Shown: positions 26,439 to 33,339 of the stretch, one piece after another
Position numbering within the stretch: position 1 is the stretch's first letter
Layout: every line of letters starts with the position of its first letter
From: Gammaproteobacteria bacterium
GTDB taxonomy: Bacteria; Pseudomonadota; Gammaproteobacteria; JAHELT01
Direction of reading: 5' to 3'
Length of the DNA stretch: 34,667 nucleotides
NCBI GenBank assembly: GCA_029861595.1
Contig: JAOTYY010000012.1
Location: forward strand, 1-34,667
Notes under the pieces: generated by a model
Seen by the model: the letters and a program-made list of their open reading frames with translations, nothing else
Database searches by the model: none
What the model was told of the DNA's origin: nothing
Made by a program: the position numbers and the translations under genes

Positions 26439-27770
26439 ATGAACCGCATCCTGATACTCGACGACGAGGAAGTCATCCGTACAGCGCTGCGGCACCTGCT
26501 GGAACGTGCCGGTTACCGCGTCGCCGAGGCTGCCGACGCCGCGGCCGCCGAGGCGCTGCAACCGGACAGTTTCGATCTGATCCTGGCGGACCTGCGGCTG
26601 CCAGGCGCGCCCGGCACCACGATCATTCCGCTCGCCGGAGGCGTACCGGTGGTCATCATGACCAGTTACGCCAGTGTGCGATCAGCGGTTGAGTCCATGA
26701 AACAGGGCGCTGTGGATTACATCGCCAAACCGTTCGACCACGACGAACTGCTGCTGCTGGTGGAACGCGCGATTCAGCAGAACCGGTTGTGGCGACAGAA
26801 TGCCGCGTTGAAAATGGATCTGCAGCGCGAGTACCCGATACAGGACATGATCGGGGAATGCGAGGCGATGCGCGACGTGCGCGGGCAGATCGCACGCGTG
26901 GCGCCTACCGACATGACGGTGCTCATCCTGGGCGAATCCGGCACCGGCAAAGAACTCGTGGCGCGGGCCCTGCACGAGCAAAGCCGTCGTAGAGACAGCC
27001 CGATCGTCGCGGTCAACTGCGCATCGATTCCGGAAGGCCTGATCGAATCGGAACTGTTCGGCCACGAAAAAGGCGCATTTACCGGCGCAGTGAAAAAATA
27101 CGAAGGCCTGGTGCGGTCGGCCGACAGCGGCACCTTGTTCCTCGACGAAATCGGCGAATTGCCCGCCGGCGTGCAGGCACGCCTGTTACGGGTACTGGAA
27201 AACAACGAGATCCGTCCCGTCGGTTCCACGAAATCGCGCAGCGTCAATATCCGCCTCGTAGCCGCCACCCACCGCAATCTGGACGAGATGGTCGAACAAG
27301 GCGAATTCCGCGAGGATCTCTACTACCGCCTGAAAGTAATGGAAATATTGCTGCCGCCGCTGCGCGAGCGCCAGGAAGACATTCTCAACCTGGCCAATTA
27401 CCTGCTGGACAAGACGGTGAAGTCGCTGAGCCATCATGCGCTGCACTTCACCCCGGAGGCGCTGAACGCAATTCGCGGTTATCGCTGGCAAGGCAACGTG
27501 AGAGAACTGCAGAATGCCGTGGAGCGCGCGGTCATCCTCGCCGATGGCAACGAAATCAGCGTGCAACACCTCGGCCTGACCCCGGCGGCCGCCGACAGCA
27601 CCGATCAGTCATCCAATACTGCCTACGACCTCAGCCTGGACGAATACTTCCGTCGCTGCGTGCTGACCAACCAGGCCAGCTGCACCGAGACGGATCTGGC
27701 CAGACTGCTGGGAATCAGCCGCAAGGCGCTGTGGGAACGCCGCCAGCGCATGAATCTGCCGCGCGACTAG
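26439..27770 (+). CDS. cbrB: CbrB-type sigma-54-dependent response regulator
   Basis: The 443-residue NtrC-family activator has a receiver domain (about 1-115) with Asp8-Asp9 and phospho-acceptor Asp51 in LILADLRLP. The AAA+ domain (about 138-370) has Walker A GESGTGKE starting at residue 165 and the sigma-54-contacting GAFTGA at 212-217; Walker B is in GTLFLDEIGEL. A C-terminal Fis-type helix-turn-helix (DLARLLGISRKALWERRQRMNL) binds enhancers. It should turn phosphorylation by the adjacent kinase into open-complex formation at sigma-54 promoters, and one such promoter lies 129 bp after its stop codon. ATG 26439 was chosen over the longer GTG 26394 because MNRILILDDEE is the natural receiver start. 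GGAGGA lies about 12 nt upstream. Confidence 0.93.
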   Translation: MNRILILDDEEVIRTALRHLLERAGYRVAEAADAAAAEALQPDSFDLILADLRLPGAPGTTIIPLAGGVPVVIMTSYASVRSAVESMKQGAVDYIAKPFDHDELLLLVERAIQQNRLWRQNAALKMDLQREYPIQDMIGECEAMRDVRGQIARVAPTDMTVLILGESGTGKELVARALHEQSRRRDSPIVAVNCASIPEGLIESELFGHEKGAFTGAVKKYEGLVRSADSGTLFLDEIGELPAGVQARLLRVLENNEIRPVGSTKSRSVNIRLVAATHRNLDEMVEQGEFREDLYYRLKVMEILLPPLRERQEDILNLANYLLDKTVKSLSHHALHFTPEALNAIRGYRWQGNVRELQNAVERAVILADGNEISVQHLGLTPAAADSTDQSSNTAYDLSLDEYFRRCVLTNQASCTETDLARLLGISRKALWERRQRMNLPRD

Positions 27771-27799
27771 CCGCGTTACGTTTTGTGACAGCCCGCACA

Positions 27800-27840
27800 G
27801 TTTCGGGCGTTACCTATCGTTACACAAACGCCCCAGAAAC
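27800..27840. promoter_or_regulatory. Inverted repeat, candidate activator-binding (enhancer) site
   Basis: Arms GGGCGTT (27805-27811) and AACGCCC (27827-27833) are perfect, and GTTTC (27800-27804) and GAAAC (27836-27840) extend the symmetry with a 2-nt offset. The centre lies about 105 bp upstream of the predicted sigma-54 start, the usual distance for an NtrC-family enhancer. GTTAC occurs twice between the arms (27810-27823) and once before them (about 27775). No T-run follows, so it is unlikely to be the cbrB terminator. Confidence 0.45.
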
Positions 27841-27898
27841 ATCGACATATCGTAAACAATAGCCTTCAATTCTCTGTTTTTATTGGTTTTCTACTTCG

Positions 27899-27914
27899 TG
27901 GCGCAGGGATTGCT
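27899..27914 (+). promoter_or_regulatory. Sigma-54 promoter upstream of the symporter gene
   Basis: TGGCGCAGGGATTGCT fits the sigma-54 consensus (TGGCACG-N4-TTGCW) with the invariant GG (27900-27901) and GC (27912-27913) exactly 10 bp apart. Transcription would start near 27925 and give a leader of about 130 nt. The sequence before it is AT-rich (27860-27897), as expected where DNA bends between enhancer and promoter. The adjacent cbrB-like gene encodes the matching type of activator. Confidence 0.78.
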
Positions 27915-27924
27915 GCGTTCAGTT

Positions 27925-28055
27925 CTGATTGGTGACAGGCAAGTCACATCGCCCCGGCCACGCAGTTACGACGGTAATCGCACGGCCGGGCGTTGCGCCG
28001 GTAAGGCGTCAATCCGTCCGGCTCTGATATCAGAACGAAATAAGGGGGGATCTAT
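27925..28055 (+). other. Structured 5' leader of the symporter gene
   Basis: The predicted leader holds several stem-loops. One is GTGAC/GTCAC (27932-27936, 27943-27947). A larger one has CCCGGCC/GGCCGGG arms (27953-27959, 27984-27990), a symmetric 6+6 internal loop and an inner TTAC-GACG-GTAA hairpin (27966-27977). A third possible stem, GGCG/CGCC (27989-27999), shares two bases with it. A perfect palindrome TCTGATATCAGA (28023-28034) then precedes a very strong Shine-Dalgarno sequence, AAGGGGGGA. The repeated AANAANAA motifs that mark CrcZ-type RNAs are absent. Post-transcriptional control is plausible but unproven. Confidence 0.5.
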
Positions 28056-30011
28056 ATGGATCCGAAAATTATCTGGCTCTTTGTGTTCGTAGCGCTGTAT
28101 TGGGGTTATTGCATCTTCTGGGGAATCAAAGGTGCGATGTCCGCCAAAACGGCCTCCGACTACTTTATCGCCGGTCGCAAACTCTCGCTGTGGGTATTCG
28201 TGCTCGCGGCTACCGCGACCTCCTTTTCCGGTTGGACCTTCATGGGCCATCCGGGGCTGATCTACCGGGATGGCTTCCAGTACGCTTATGCGTCCTTCTA
28301 CGCCATCACCATCCCGTTCACCGGCGTCATGTTCCTCAAACGCCAGTGGATGCTTGGCAAACGCTTCGGCTTCGTGACGCCGGGTGAAATGCTATCGCAT
28401 TACTTCAAGTCCGACGCGATACGCGTGCTTGTCGTGCTGGTTGCGTTGGTCTTCTCCGTGCCGTACCTCGGTGTGCAACTGCGCGCCTCAGGGTTCCTGT
28501 TCAACGTGCTGACTGACGGCGCGCTGGGCGTTGAAGCCGGCATGTGGTTACTGTCTGCGGTCGTGTTCATCTATGTGGCATCGGGTGGTCTGCGCGCGGT
28601 TGCTTACGTGGACACGGTGCAGTGCGTACTGCTCGCGGGCGGTATCGTCGCGATCGGCATCATCGCCATCAGCTACGTCGGCGGCTGGACCCAGCTGAAC
28701 GCAGGTATCGCCGCACTCGCCGCGGCCGATACCAAACTCACCCCGGACGGTTACAGCCACTACATCGCTATTCCTGGCGTAATCCAGTTCGTGAGTGCGG
28801 GCGGAGCGGCGCAGGGCGGTGCCTGGACAGGAATCATGGTGCTGACCTACATGTTCGCACTGATGGGCATTCATTCCGCCCCGGCTTTCACCATGTGGGC
28901 CTTTTCCAACACCAACCCGAAACCGTTCGCACCGCAGCAGGTGTGGGCATCGTCGTTCGGCATCGGTTTTATCCTGTTCGTGTTTACCGCCTTCCAGGGT
29001 CTCGGTGCACATCTGCTCGGGGCGGACACTGCGTTCTTGGCTGCTCACCCCGAACACGTGAACAACGTGCTGGGTTCGGGCCTGGGCGGCAAGGACCTGA
29101 TGGAATCCGCCGGCAAGCAGGGCATGCTGGTCCCGCAGCTCATCTACCTGATGGCCGACGCTGCGCCATGGCTGGTAGGCCTGTTGTCCGTGTGCGCACT
29201 GGCTGCGATGCAGTCGACAGGTGCTGCCTACATGTCCACCGCCGGTGGCATGTTGACCCGCGATCTGCTGAAGCATTTCATTATGCCGAATGCCTCTCAC
29301 ACACAGCAGAAGCTGTTTGGCCGTGTCGGCGTGTTGATAATCGTGCTGGCTGCACTGGTCGTTGCCACGACGGCAACCGACGCGCTCGTGTTGCTGGGCG
29401 GTCTCGCGGTAGCGTACGGTTTCCAGATGTGGCCGGCGTTGATCGCTATCTGCTGGTGGCCGTGGCTGACCCGTCAGGGCGTCACCATCGGCCTGACGGC
29501 CGGCCTTATAGCGGTAACCTTGACCGAGTCTATCGGGCAGCAGCTGGGCGTCACCGCCTGGGGCCGCTGGCCGCTGACTATCCACTCCGCCGGCTGGGGC
29601 ATTCTCTTCAACCTCGGACTGGCAGTGCTGATCTCCAGCGTTACCCAGAACCAGGGCGACCTGGATCACCGCATGAAGTTCCACAACTTCCTGCGTGAAC
29701 ATGCCTCGCTGTCACCCGAGAAGCGTGGCCTGGTGCCGATGGCCTGGATCATCACCCTGGTGTGGTTCTTCTTCGGGATCGGCCCGGGCGCCGTGATCGG
29801 CAACACCATTTTCGGCAGCCCGCTGGATGCGTCGACCTGGACCTTCGGCATGCCGTCGATCTGGGCCTGGCAGATCCTGTGGTGGGCACTGGGTGTGTTC
29901 ATGATGTGGTTCCTGGCCTACAAGATGGAAATGTCCACGGTGCCCGATCGCGAGATCGAAGTACTGTACGAAGACATCGGCGATACTCACGAAGCGACAG
30001 AAGAACTCTGA
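28056..30011 (+). CDS. Sodium/solute symporter (SSS family)
   Basis: The 651-residue inner-membrane transporter opens with a helix (IIWLFVFVALYWGYCIFWGIKG) and the family landmark ASDYFIAGRKLSLWVFVLAATATSFSGWTFMGHPG. About 13 helices follow. SVCALAAMQSTGAAYMSTAGGMLTRDL resembles the Na+-site region of the eighth helix. A C-terminal extension with further helices makes it longer than ActP or PutP (about 500-550). The substrate cannot be read from sequence. Acetate or another short carboxylate is a guess from acs downstream, and amino acids are equally possible given CbrAB biology. The ATG has a strong Shine-Dalgarno sequence, and the gene is expected to depend on sigma-54 and the CbrB-like regulator. 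It ends in a strong terminator. Confidence 0.88.
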   Translation: MDPKIIWLFVFVALYWGYCIFWGIKGAMSAKTASDYFIAGRKLSLWVFVLAATATSFSGWTFMGHPGLIYRDGFQYAYASFYAITIPFTGVMFLKRQWMLGKRFGFVTPGEMLSHYFKSDAIRVLVVLVALVFSVPYLGVQLRASGFLFNVLTDGALGVEAGMWLLSAVVFIYVASGGLRAVAYVDTVQCVLLAGGIVAIGIIAISYVGGWTQLNAGIAALAAADTKLTPDGYSHYIAIPGVIQFVSAGGAAQGGAWTGIMVLTYMFALMGIHSAPAFTMWAFSNTNPKPFAPQQVWASSFGIGFILFVFTAFQGLGAHLLGADTAFLAAHPEHVNNVLGSGLGGKDLMESAGKQGMLVPQLIYLMADAAPWLVGLLSVCALAAMQSTGAAYMSTAGGMLTRDLLKHFIMPNASHTQQKLFGRVGVLIIVLAALVVATTATDALVLLGGLAVAYGFQMWPALIAICWWPWLTRQGVTIGLTAGLIAVTLTESIGQQLGVTAWGRWPLTIHSAGWGILFNLGLAVLISSVTQNQGDLDHRMKFHNFLREHASLSPEKRGLVPMAWIITLVWFFFGIGPGAVIGNTIFGSPLDASTWTFGMPSIWAWQILWWALGVFMMWFLAYKMEMSTVPDREIEVLYEDIGDTHEATEEL

Positions 30012-30030
30012 GCGCCGTTACATGATGCTG

Positions 30031-30057
30031 AGGGAGGGGGCGACCCCTCCCTTTTTT
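30031..30057 (+). terminator. Rho-independent terminator of the symporter gene
   Basis: A perfect 8-bp stem, GGGAGGGG (30031-30038) with CCCCTCCC (30043-30050), is closed by a GCGA tetraloop of the GNRA type and followed by seven Ts (30051-30057). It lies 19 bp after the symporter stop codon. Confidence 0.93.
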
Positions 30058-30061
30058 TGCC

Positions 30062-30067
30062 TATAAT
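30062..30067 (+). promoter_or_regulatory. Isolated TATAAT, possible promoter of the small membrane-protein gene
   Basis: A perfect TATAAT lies just after the terminator and 34 bp before the ATG at 30102. The positions 17-18 bp upstream fall in the terminator loop and do not resemble a -35 box. It may be a weak or activator-dependent promoter, or read-through may drive the downstream pair. Confidence 0.35.
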
Positions 30068-30101
30068 TCGTGATCCGACTGGAAGCAGATCAATCACCCT
30101 A

Positions 30102-30344
30102 ATGTCGCAGCAGCTTTATTTCTACGCTTCGGTACTGGTGCTCGGCGCGTTACTGTTCTTTCCGGCCAGCAAATTGATCTGGGTGCTGAGCGTGCGGCGG
30201 CTGGAGCGCAAGACGGGCGGCGGACTGAGCGAAGACGAACGCATGGGACAACGCAACAGGGCGCGGCTGCTGGCCCTGGTGCTGGTACTGATTTTCTCGC
30301 TGCTGTTCAATATCAGTATGCTGGGGCTGCCGCAGAATGGATGA
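30102..30344 (+). CDS. Small two-helix membrane protein (80 aa)
   Basis: The protein starts MSQQLYFYASVLVLGALLFFPASKLIWVLSVRRLERK, giving one helix (about 5-27) and a basic, cytoplasmic-looking loop (SVRRLERKTGGGLSEDERMGQRNRAR). A second helix follows (about 56-73, LLALVLVLIFSLLFNISML). No named family was recognised. The 3' end overlaps the next gene by 8 bp, so the two are translationally coupled and the products may form one membrane complex. The ATG was chosen over an upstream in-frame start inside the terminator region. Confidence 0.75.
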   Translation: MSQQLYFYASVLVLGALLFFPASKLIWVLSVRRLERKTGGGLSEDERMGQRNRARLLALVLVLIFSLLFNISMLGLPQNG

Positions 30345-30942
30345 TCGTTTGTACAAAACGCTAAAAATGGTGGCCATTTCCCTGGCCATAGCCTGGGTGG
30401 CCTGGGCGGCTTACGACAATTTTTCCGACCAAGACCCTCATGCGCGGGGCCTGGAAACGGGGCGCAAGTTTTTCAAGGACGGCGACTACGCCAATGCCCT
30501 GGAGGAATTCCAGGCGATCGTGGCGAACGATGCACGGCAGATTGAAGCCCTGGACGGCGTGGCGCGAAGTCTCATGCAACTGGGTCGCAATAATGAAGCA
30601 ATGCAGACCTTCAACGCGGTTATCGCGCTCGCTCCGGACTACGAACGCATGCCGGACGAGAAGAACCTGCTGGGCGCCACCTATGCCAACCGCGGCATCC
30701 TCAATGACCGCCTCGGCAACTACGAGGCAGCAATAGCGGACTATGAGAAGGCTGTAGCGCTAGAGGAAGAACTGGACGAGGGACCACACTGGTTGGTCCG
30801 TTTCTTGCGCAACCAGCCCGAAAAACAGGCAACGATCCTGCAGCGCGCCGAGTATCTGCGCGCACAACTTGCGCTGCCGGAAGAGGAGCGACTGTTGAGA
30901 ATGCCCGAGAAGGATGCCGAGCAGCGCCCGTACGATCAGTAA
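30337..30942 (+). CDS. Membrane-anchored TPR protein (201 aa)
   Basis: An N-terminal helix (about 9-25, MVAISLAIAWVAWAAY) anchors the protein. It is followed by about three tetratricopeptide-like repeats between residues 37 and 150, seen in GRKFFKDGDYANALEEFQAIVANDA, ARSLMQLGRNNEAMQTFNAVIALAPD and YANRGILNDRLGNYEAAIADYEKAVALEE. The C-terminus is charged (LPEEERLLRMPEKDAEQ). It probably scaffolds protein contacts at the inner membrane on the periplasmic side. The function is unknown. It starts inside the preceding small membrane-protein gene and likely works with it. Confidence 0.8.
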   Translation: MDDRLYKTLKMVAISLAIAWVAWAAYDNFSDQDPHARGLETGRKFFKDGDYANALEEFQAIVANDARQIEALDGVARSLMQLGRNNEAMQTFNAVIALAPDYERMPDEKNLLGATYANRGILNDRLGNYEAAIADYEKAVALEEELDEGPHWLVRFLRNQPEKQATILQRAEYLRAQLALPEEERLLRMPEKDAEQRPYDQ

Positions 30943-30978
30943 CTGTGCGTACGCCGGTGCTCCTATTGCACAGCGCGC

Positions 30979-31155
30979 TTAGAATACCTGGAGCACGTCG
31001 ACGAACAGTACACGCATGAAAAACAGCAGCGCAATGCAGCCGAACAGCAGGCGTACCATATCGGTTTCGCCTTCTGCGTCGCGATAGGTGATACCGTGCC
31101 AGGCAACAAATGCGGTGACCAGGAGAAACACCAGATCCAGCGGTTCAATACTCAT
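30979..31155 (-). CDS. Small two-helix membrane protein (58 aa)
   Basis: Read on the minus strand, ATG 31155 opens a 58-residue frame ending in TAA at 30979. It begins MSIEPLDLVFLLVTAFVAWH (first helix about 6-22), has a polar loop (GITYRDAEGETD), and ends in a second helix (MVRLLFGCIALLFFMRVLF, about 33-52) and VDVLQVF. Codon use is GC-rich and leucine codons are mainly CTG or CTC, as in the neighbours. A good promoter lies just upstream (31214-31186). No clear Shine-Dalgarno sequence precedes the ATG. No family was recognised. It is convergent with the TPR gene and divergent from acs. Confidence 0.7.
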   Translation of the reverse strand: MSIEPLDLVFLLVTAFVAWHGITYRDAEGETDMVRLLFGCIALLFFMRVLFVDVLQVF

Positions 31156-31185
31156 CGAGAAGTCACTGCAGAAACAAGCGCCGCC

Positions 31186-31214
31186 ATTATAGGGTTACGC
31201 ACCCCAGCCACCAA
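31186..31214 (-). promoter_or_regulatory. Promoter of the 58-aa membrane-protein gene
   Basis: On the minus strand TTGGTG (31214-31209) and a perfect TATAAT (31191-31186) are separated by exactly 17 bp. Transcription would begin near 31179, about 24 nt before the ATG at 31155. The site lies in the 100-bp gap shared with acs; no comparably good plus-strand promoter for acs was found. Confidence 0.65.
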
Positions 31215-31255
31215 CATGCGAATCAGCGGAATCAAACCTTGAAGAGGTAGATGCA

Positions 31256-33193
31256 ATGTCAGAAGAGAAAACTTACCCGGTCCCGGCAAACATCGCCGCC
31301 AACGCACATATCGATGCGCAGCGGTACGCGGAGATGTACGACCGCTCGGTGAACGACTCGGACAATTTCTGGGCCGAACAGGCCGAGGAGTTTGTTACCT
31401 GGTTCAAGAAATGGGACAAGGTGCAGGAATGGGACTATGCGAAAGCCGAGATCAAATGGTTCGTCGGCGGCAAATTGAACGTCTCCTACAACTGCCTCGA
31501 CCGGCATCTGGGCACGCGCGGCGACCAGACCGCTATTATCTGGGAAGGCGACGACCCCAGCGTCGACAGAAAAATCACCTACCGGGAATTGCACGAAGAA
31601 GTGTGCAAGTTCGCCAACGGGCTGAAAAGCCTTGGTGTCGTCAAAGGCGATCGTGTCTGCATCTATATGCCGATGGTGCCGGAAGCCGCCGTCGCCATGC
31701 TGGCCTGTGCCCGTATCGGTGCCATTCATTCCATCGTGTTCGGCGGCTTTTCACCGGATGCCCTGCGCGATCGCATCAACGATTCGGACTGCAAGATTCT
31801 CATCACCGCTGACGAGGGTTTACGCGGTGCAAAGCCGGTTCCGCTGAAAGTGAATTCCGATGAAGCGTGCTCAGACACACCCAGTATCGAGCATATAGTG
31901 GTTGTACAGCGCACCAAGGGCAACGTCGACTGGCAGGAAAATCGCGACGTCTGGTACCACGAACTGGTCGCAGCACAATCGGCCGATTGCCCGCCCGAGG
32001 AGATGGACGCCGAGGATCCCCTGTTCATTCTCTACACCTCGGGTTCCACCGGCAAACCGAAGGGCGTGTTACACACCACCGGCGGCTATCAGCTGTTCAC
32101 CGCCATCACGCACAAGTACGTGTTCGATTATCAGGAGGGCGAGATATTCTGGTGCACGGCTGATGTAGGCTGGGTGACGGGCCACTCATATATCGTCTAC
32201 GGACCGCTGTGCAATGGTGCCATCACCGTGATGTTCGAAGGTGTGCCGAACTATCCGGATGTCGGCCGGTTCTGGCAGGTCTGCGACAAACACCAGGTCA
32301 ACATTTTCTACACTGCGCCCACCGCGCTTCGCGCGCTGATGGGTGCGGGCAACGACCCGGTTACGAGTTCCTCGCGCAAAAGCCTGCGCATCCTCGGCAC
32401 GGTCGGAGAACCGATCAACCCGGAGGCCTGGGAATGGTATTACCGGGTGGTCGGCGAAGAGCGTTGCCCGATCGTCGACACCTGGTGGCAAACCGAAACC
32501 GGCGGTCATCTGATCACACCGCTGCCCGGAGCGACACCGTTAAAACCCGGTTCCGCAACCAAACCTTTTTTCGGGGTGGTACCCGCCATCGTCGACGACC
32601 AGGGCCAGGTGCTGGAGGGTGAGTGCAGCGGCAATCTGGTCATCACACGACCGTGGCCGGGGCAGATGCGCAGCGTGTACGGCGATCATCAACGCTTTTT
32701 CGATACTTATTTCGCCATGTACAAAGGCTACTATTTTACCGGTGACGGCTGCCGGCGTGACGCGGACGGCTACTATTGGATAACCGGCCGCGTGGACGAC
32801 GTGATCAACGTATCCGGACATCGCATGGGTACAGCGGAAGTCGAAAGCGCGCTGGTGCTGCACGAGGCAGTGGCCGAGGCTGCGGTCGTGGGTTACCCGC
32901 ACGACATCAAGGGTCAGGGCATCTATGCCTATGTGACATTGATGAGCGGAGTGGAAGAAACCGAAGATCTGCGCGCCGAACTGGTCAAACACGTGCGCAA
33001 GGAAATCGGCCCGATCGCCACACCCGATGTGATCCAGTGGGCGCCCGGATTGCCGAAGACGCGTTCCGGCAAAATCATGCGCCGCATCCTGCGCAAGGTG
33101 GCGGAAAATGAACTGTCGAGCCTCGGCGACACCAGCACGCTCGCCGATCCGTCGGTAGTCGACCATCTCGTCGAAAACCGTGCTAACAAGTAG
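31256..33193 (+). CDS. acs: Acetyl-CoA synthetase Acs
   Basis: The 645-residue enzyme activates acetate to acetyl-CoA via acetyl-AMP and is the high-affinity acetate scavenging route. The AMP-binding core motif [11 protein letters not shown] is at 260-270. The acetate-pocket and adenylate motifs [17 protein letters not shown] and [32 protein letters not shown] follow. The C-terminal [13 protein letters not shown] has the conserved Lys606, the site acetylated by Pat-type enzymes to switch Acs off. Length matches E. coli Acs (652). GAAGAGG precedes the ATG at good spacing. Its place near a CbrAB-type system and a symporter suggests a carbon-scavenging locus; direct co-regulation is inferred only. 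Confidence 0.97.
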   Translation: MSEEKTYPVPANIAANAHIDAQRYAEMYDRSVNDSDNFWAEQAEEFVTWFKKWDKVQEWDYAKAEIKWFVGGKLNVSYNCLDRHLGTRGDQTAIIWEGDDPSVDRKITYRELHEEVCKFANGLKSLGVVKGDRVCIYMPMVPEAAVAMLACARIGAIHSIVFGGFSPDALRDRINDSDCKILITADEGLRGAKPVPLKVNSDEACSDTPSIEHIVVVQRTKGNVDWQENRDVWYHELVAAQSADCPPEEMDAEDPLFILYTSGSTGKPKGVLHTTGGYQLFTAITHKYVFDYQEGEIFWCTADVGWVTGHSYIVYGPLCNGAITVMFEGVPNYPDVGRFWQVCDKHQVNIFYTAPTALRALMGAGNDPVTSSSRKSLRILGTVGEPINPEAWEWYYRVVGEERCPIVDTWWQTETGGHLITPLPGATPLKPGSATKPFFGVVPAIVDDQGQVLEGECSGNLVITRPWPGQMRSVYGDHQRFFDTYFAMYKGYYFTGDGCRRDADGYYWITGRVDDVINVSGHRMGTAEVESALVLHEAVAEAAVVGYPHDIKGQGIYAYVTLMSGVEETEDLRAELVKHVRKEIGPIATPDVIQWAPGLPKTRSGKIMRRILRKVAENELSSLGDTSTLADPSVVDHLVENRANK

Positions 33194-33204
33194 GATGTTG
33201 CAAG

Positions 33205-33291
33205 ACCCTGACCCATGACCCCTCTCCCAAAGGGAGAGGGGAAAATACGAGAGCCCTGCTTCCCTTGCGGGAGCAGGGTTGGGATGAAGGG
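33205..33291. repeat. Repeat R5 downstream of acs
   Basis: This copy runs in the same direction as R2. It starts CCCTGACCCATGACCCC. Hairpin A is a perfect 10-bp inverted repeat (33219-33228 with 33232-33241, loop AAA). Hairpin B pairs CCCTGCTTCCC (33254-33264, one bulged T) with GGGAGCAGGG (33269-33278), and the copy ends TTGGGATGAAGGGC. After acs it may protect the 3' end of the message or slow transcription, but it has no T-run. Confidence 0.85.
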
Positions 33292-33339
33292 CAGTACGAC
33301 ATCTCATCAGCATTTGGTACCACGCCGGCACCCGTCATC

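Noticed and set aside
27915-28055. CrcZ-like small RNA downstream of cbrB
   Set aside because: No repeated AANAANAA motifs and no terminator before the symporter ATG; only one short AATAAG-like stretch is present near the ribosome binding site.
28548-29702. 384-residue minus-strand frame opposite the symporter gene
   Set aside because: It has a shadow composition (many His, Gln and Arg), no domain, and complete overlap with a well supported membrane transporter.
30963-31148. 61-residue minus-strand frame rich in Cys and Ser
   Set aside because: The neighbouring frame (30979-31155) gives a far more natural two-helix membrane protein with an ATG and a promoter; this one is its shadow.
33315-33330. 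GG-N10-GC pattern resembling a second sigma-54 promoter before the CBS/DUF294 gene
   Set aside because: Only the two dinucleotides and a few other positions match, and transcription would begin at or inside the start codon.
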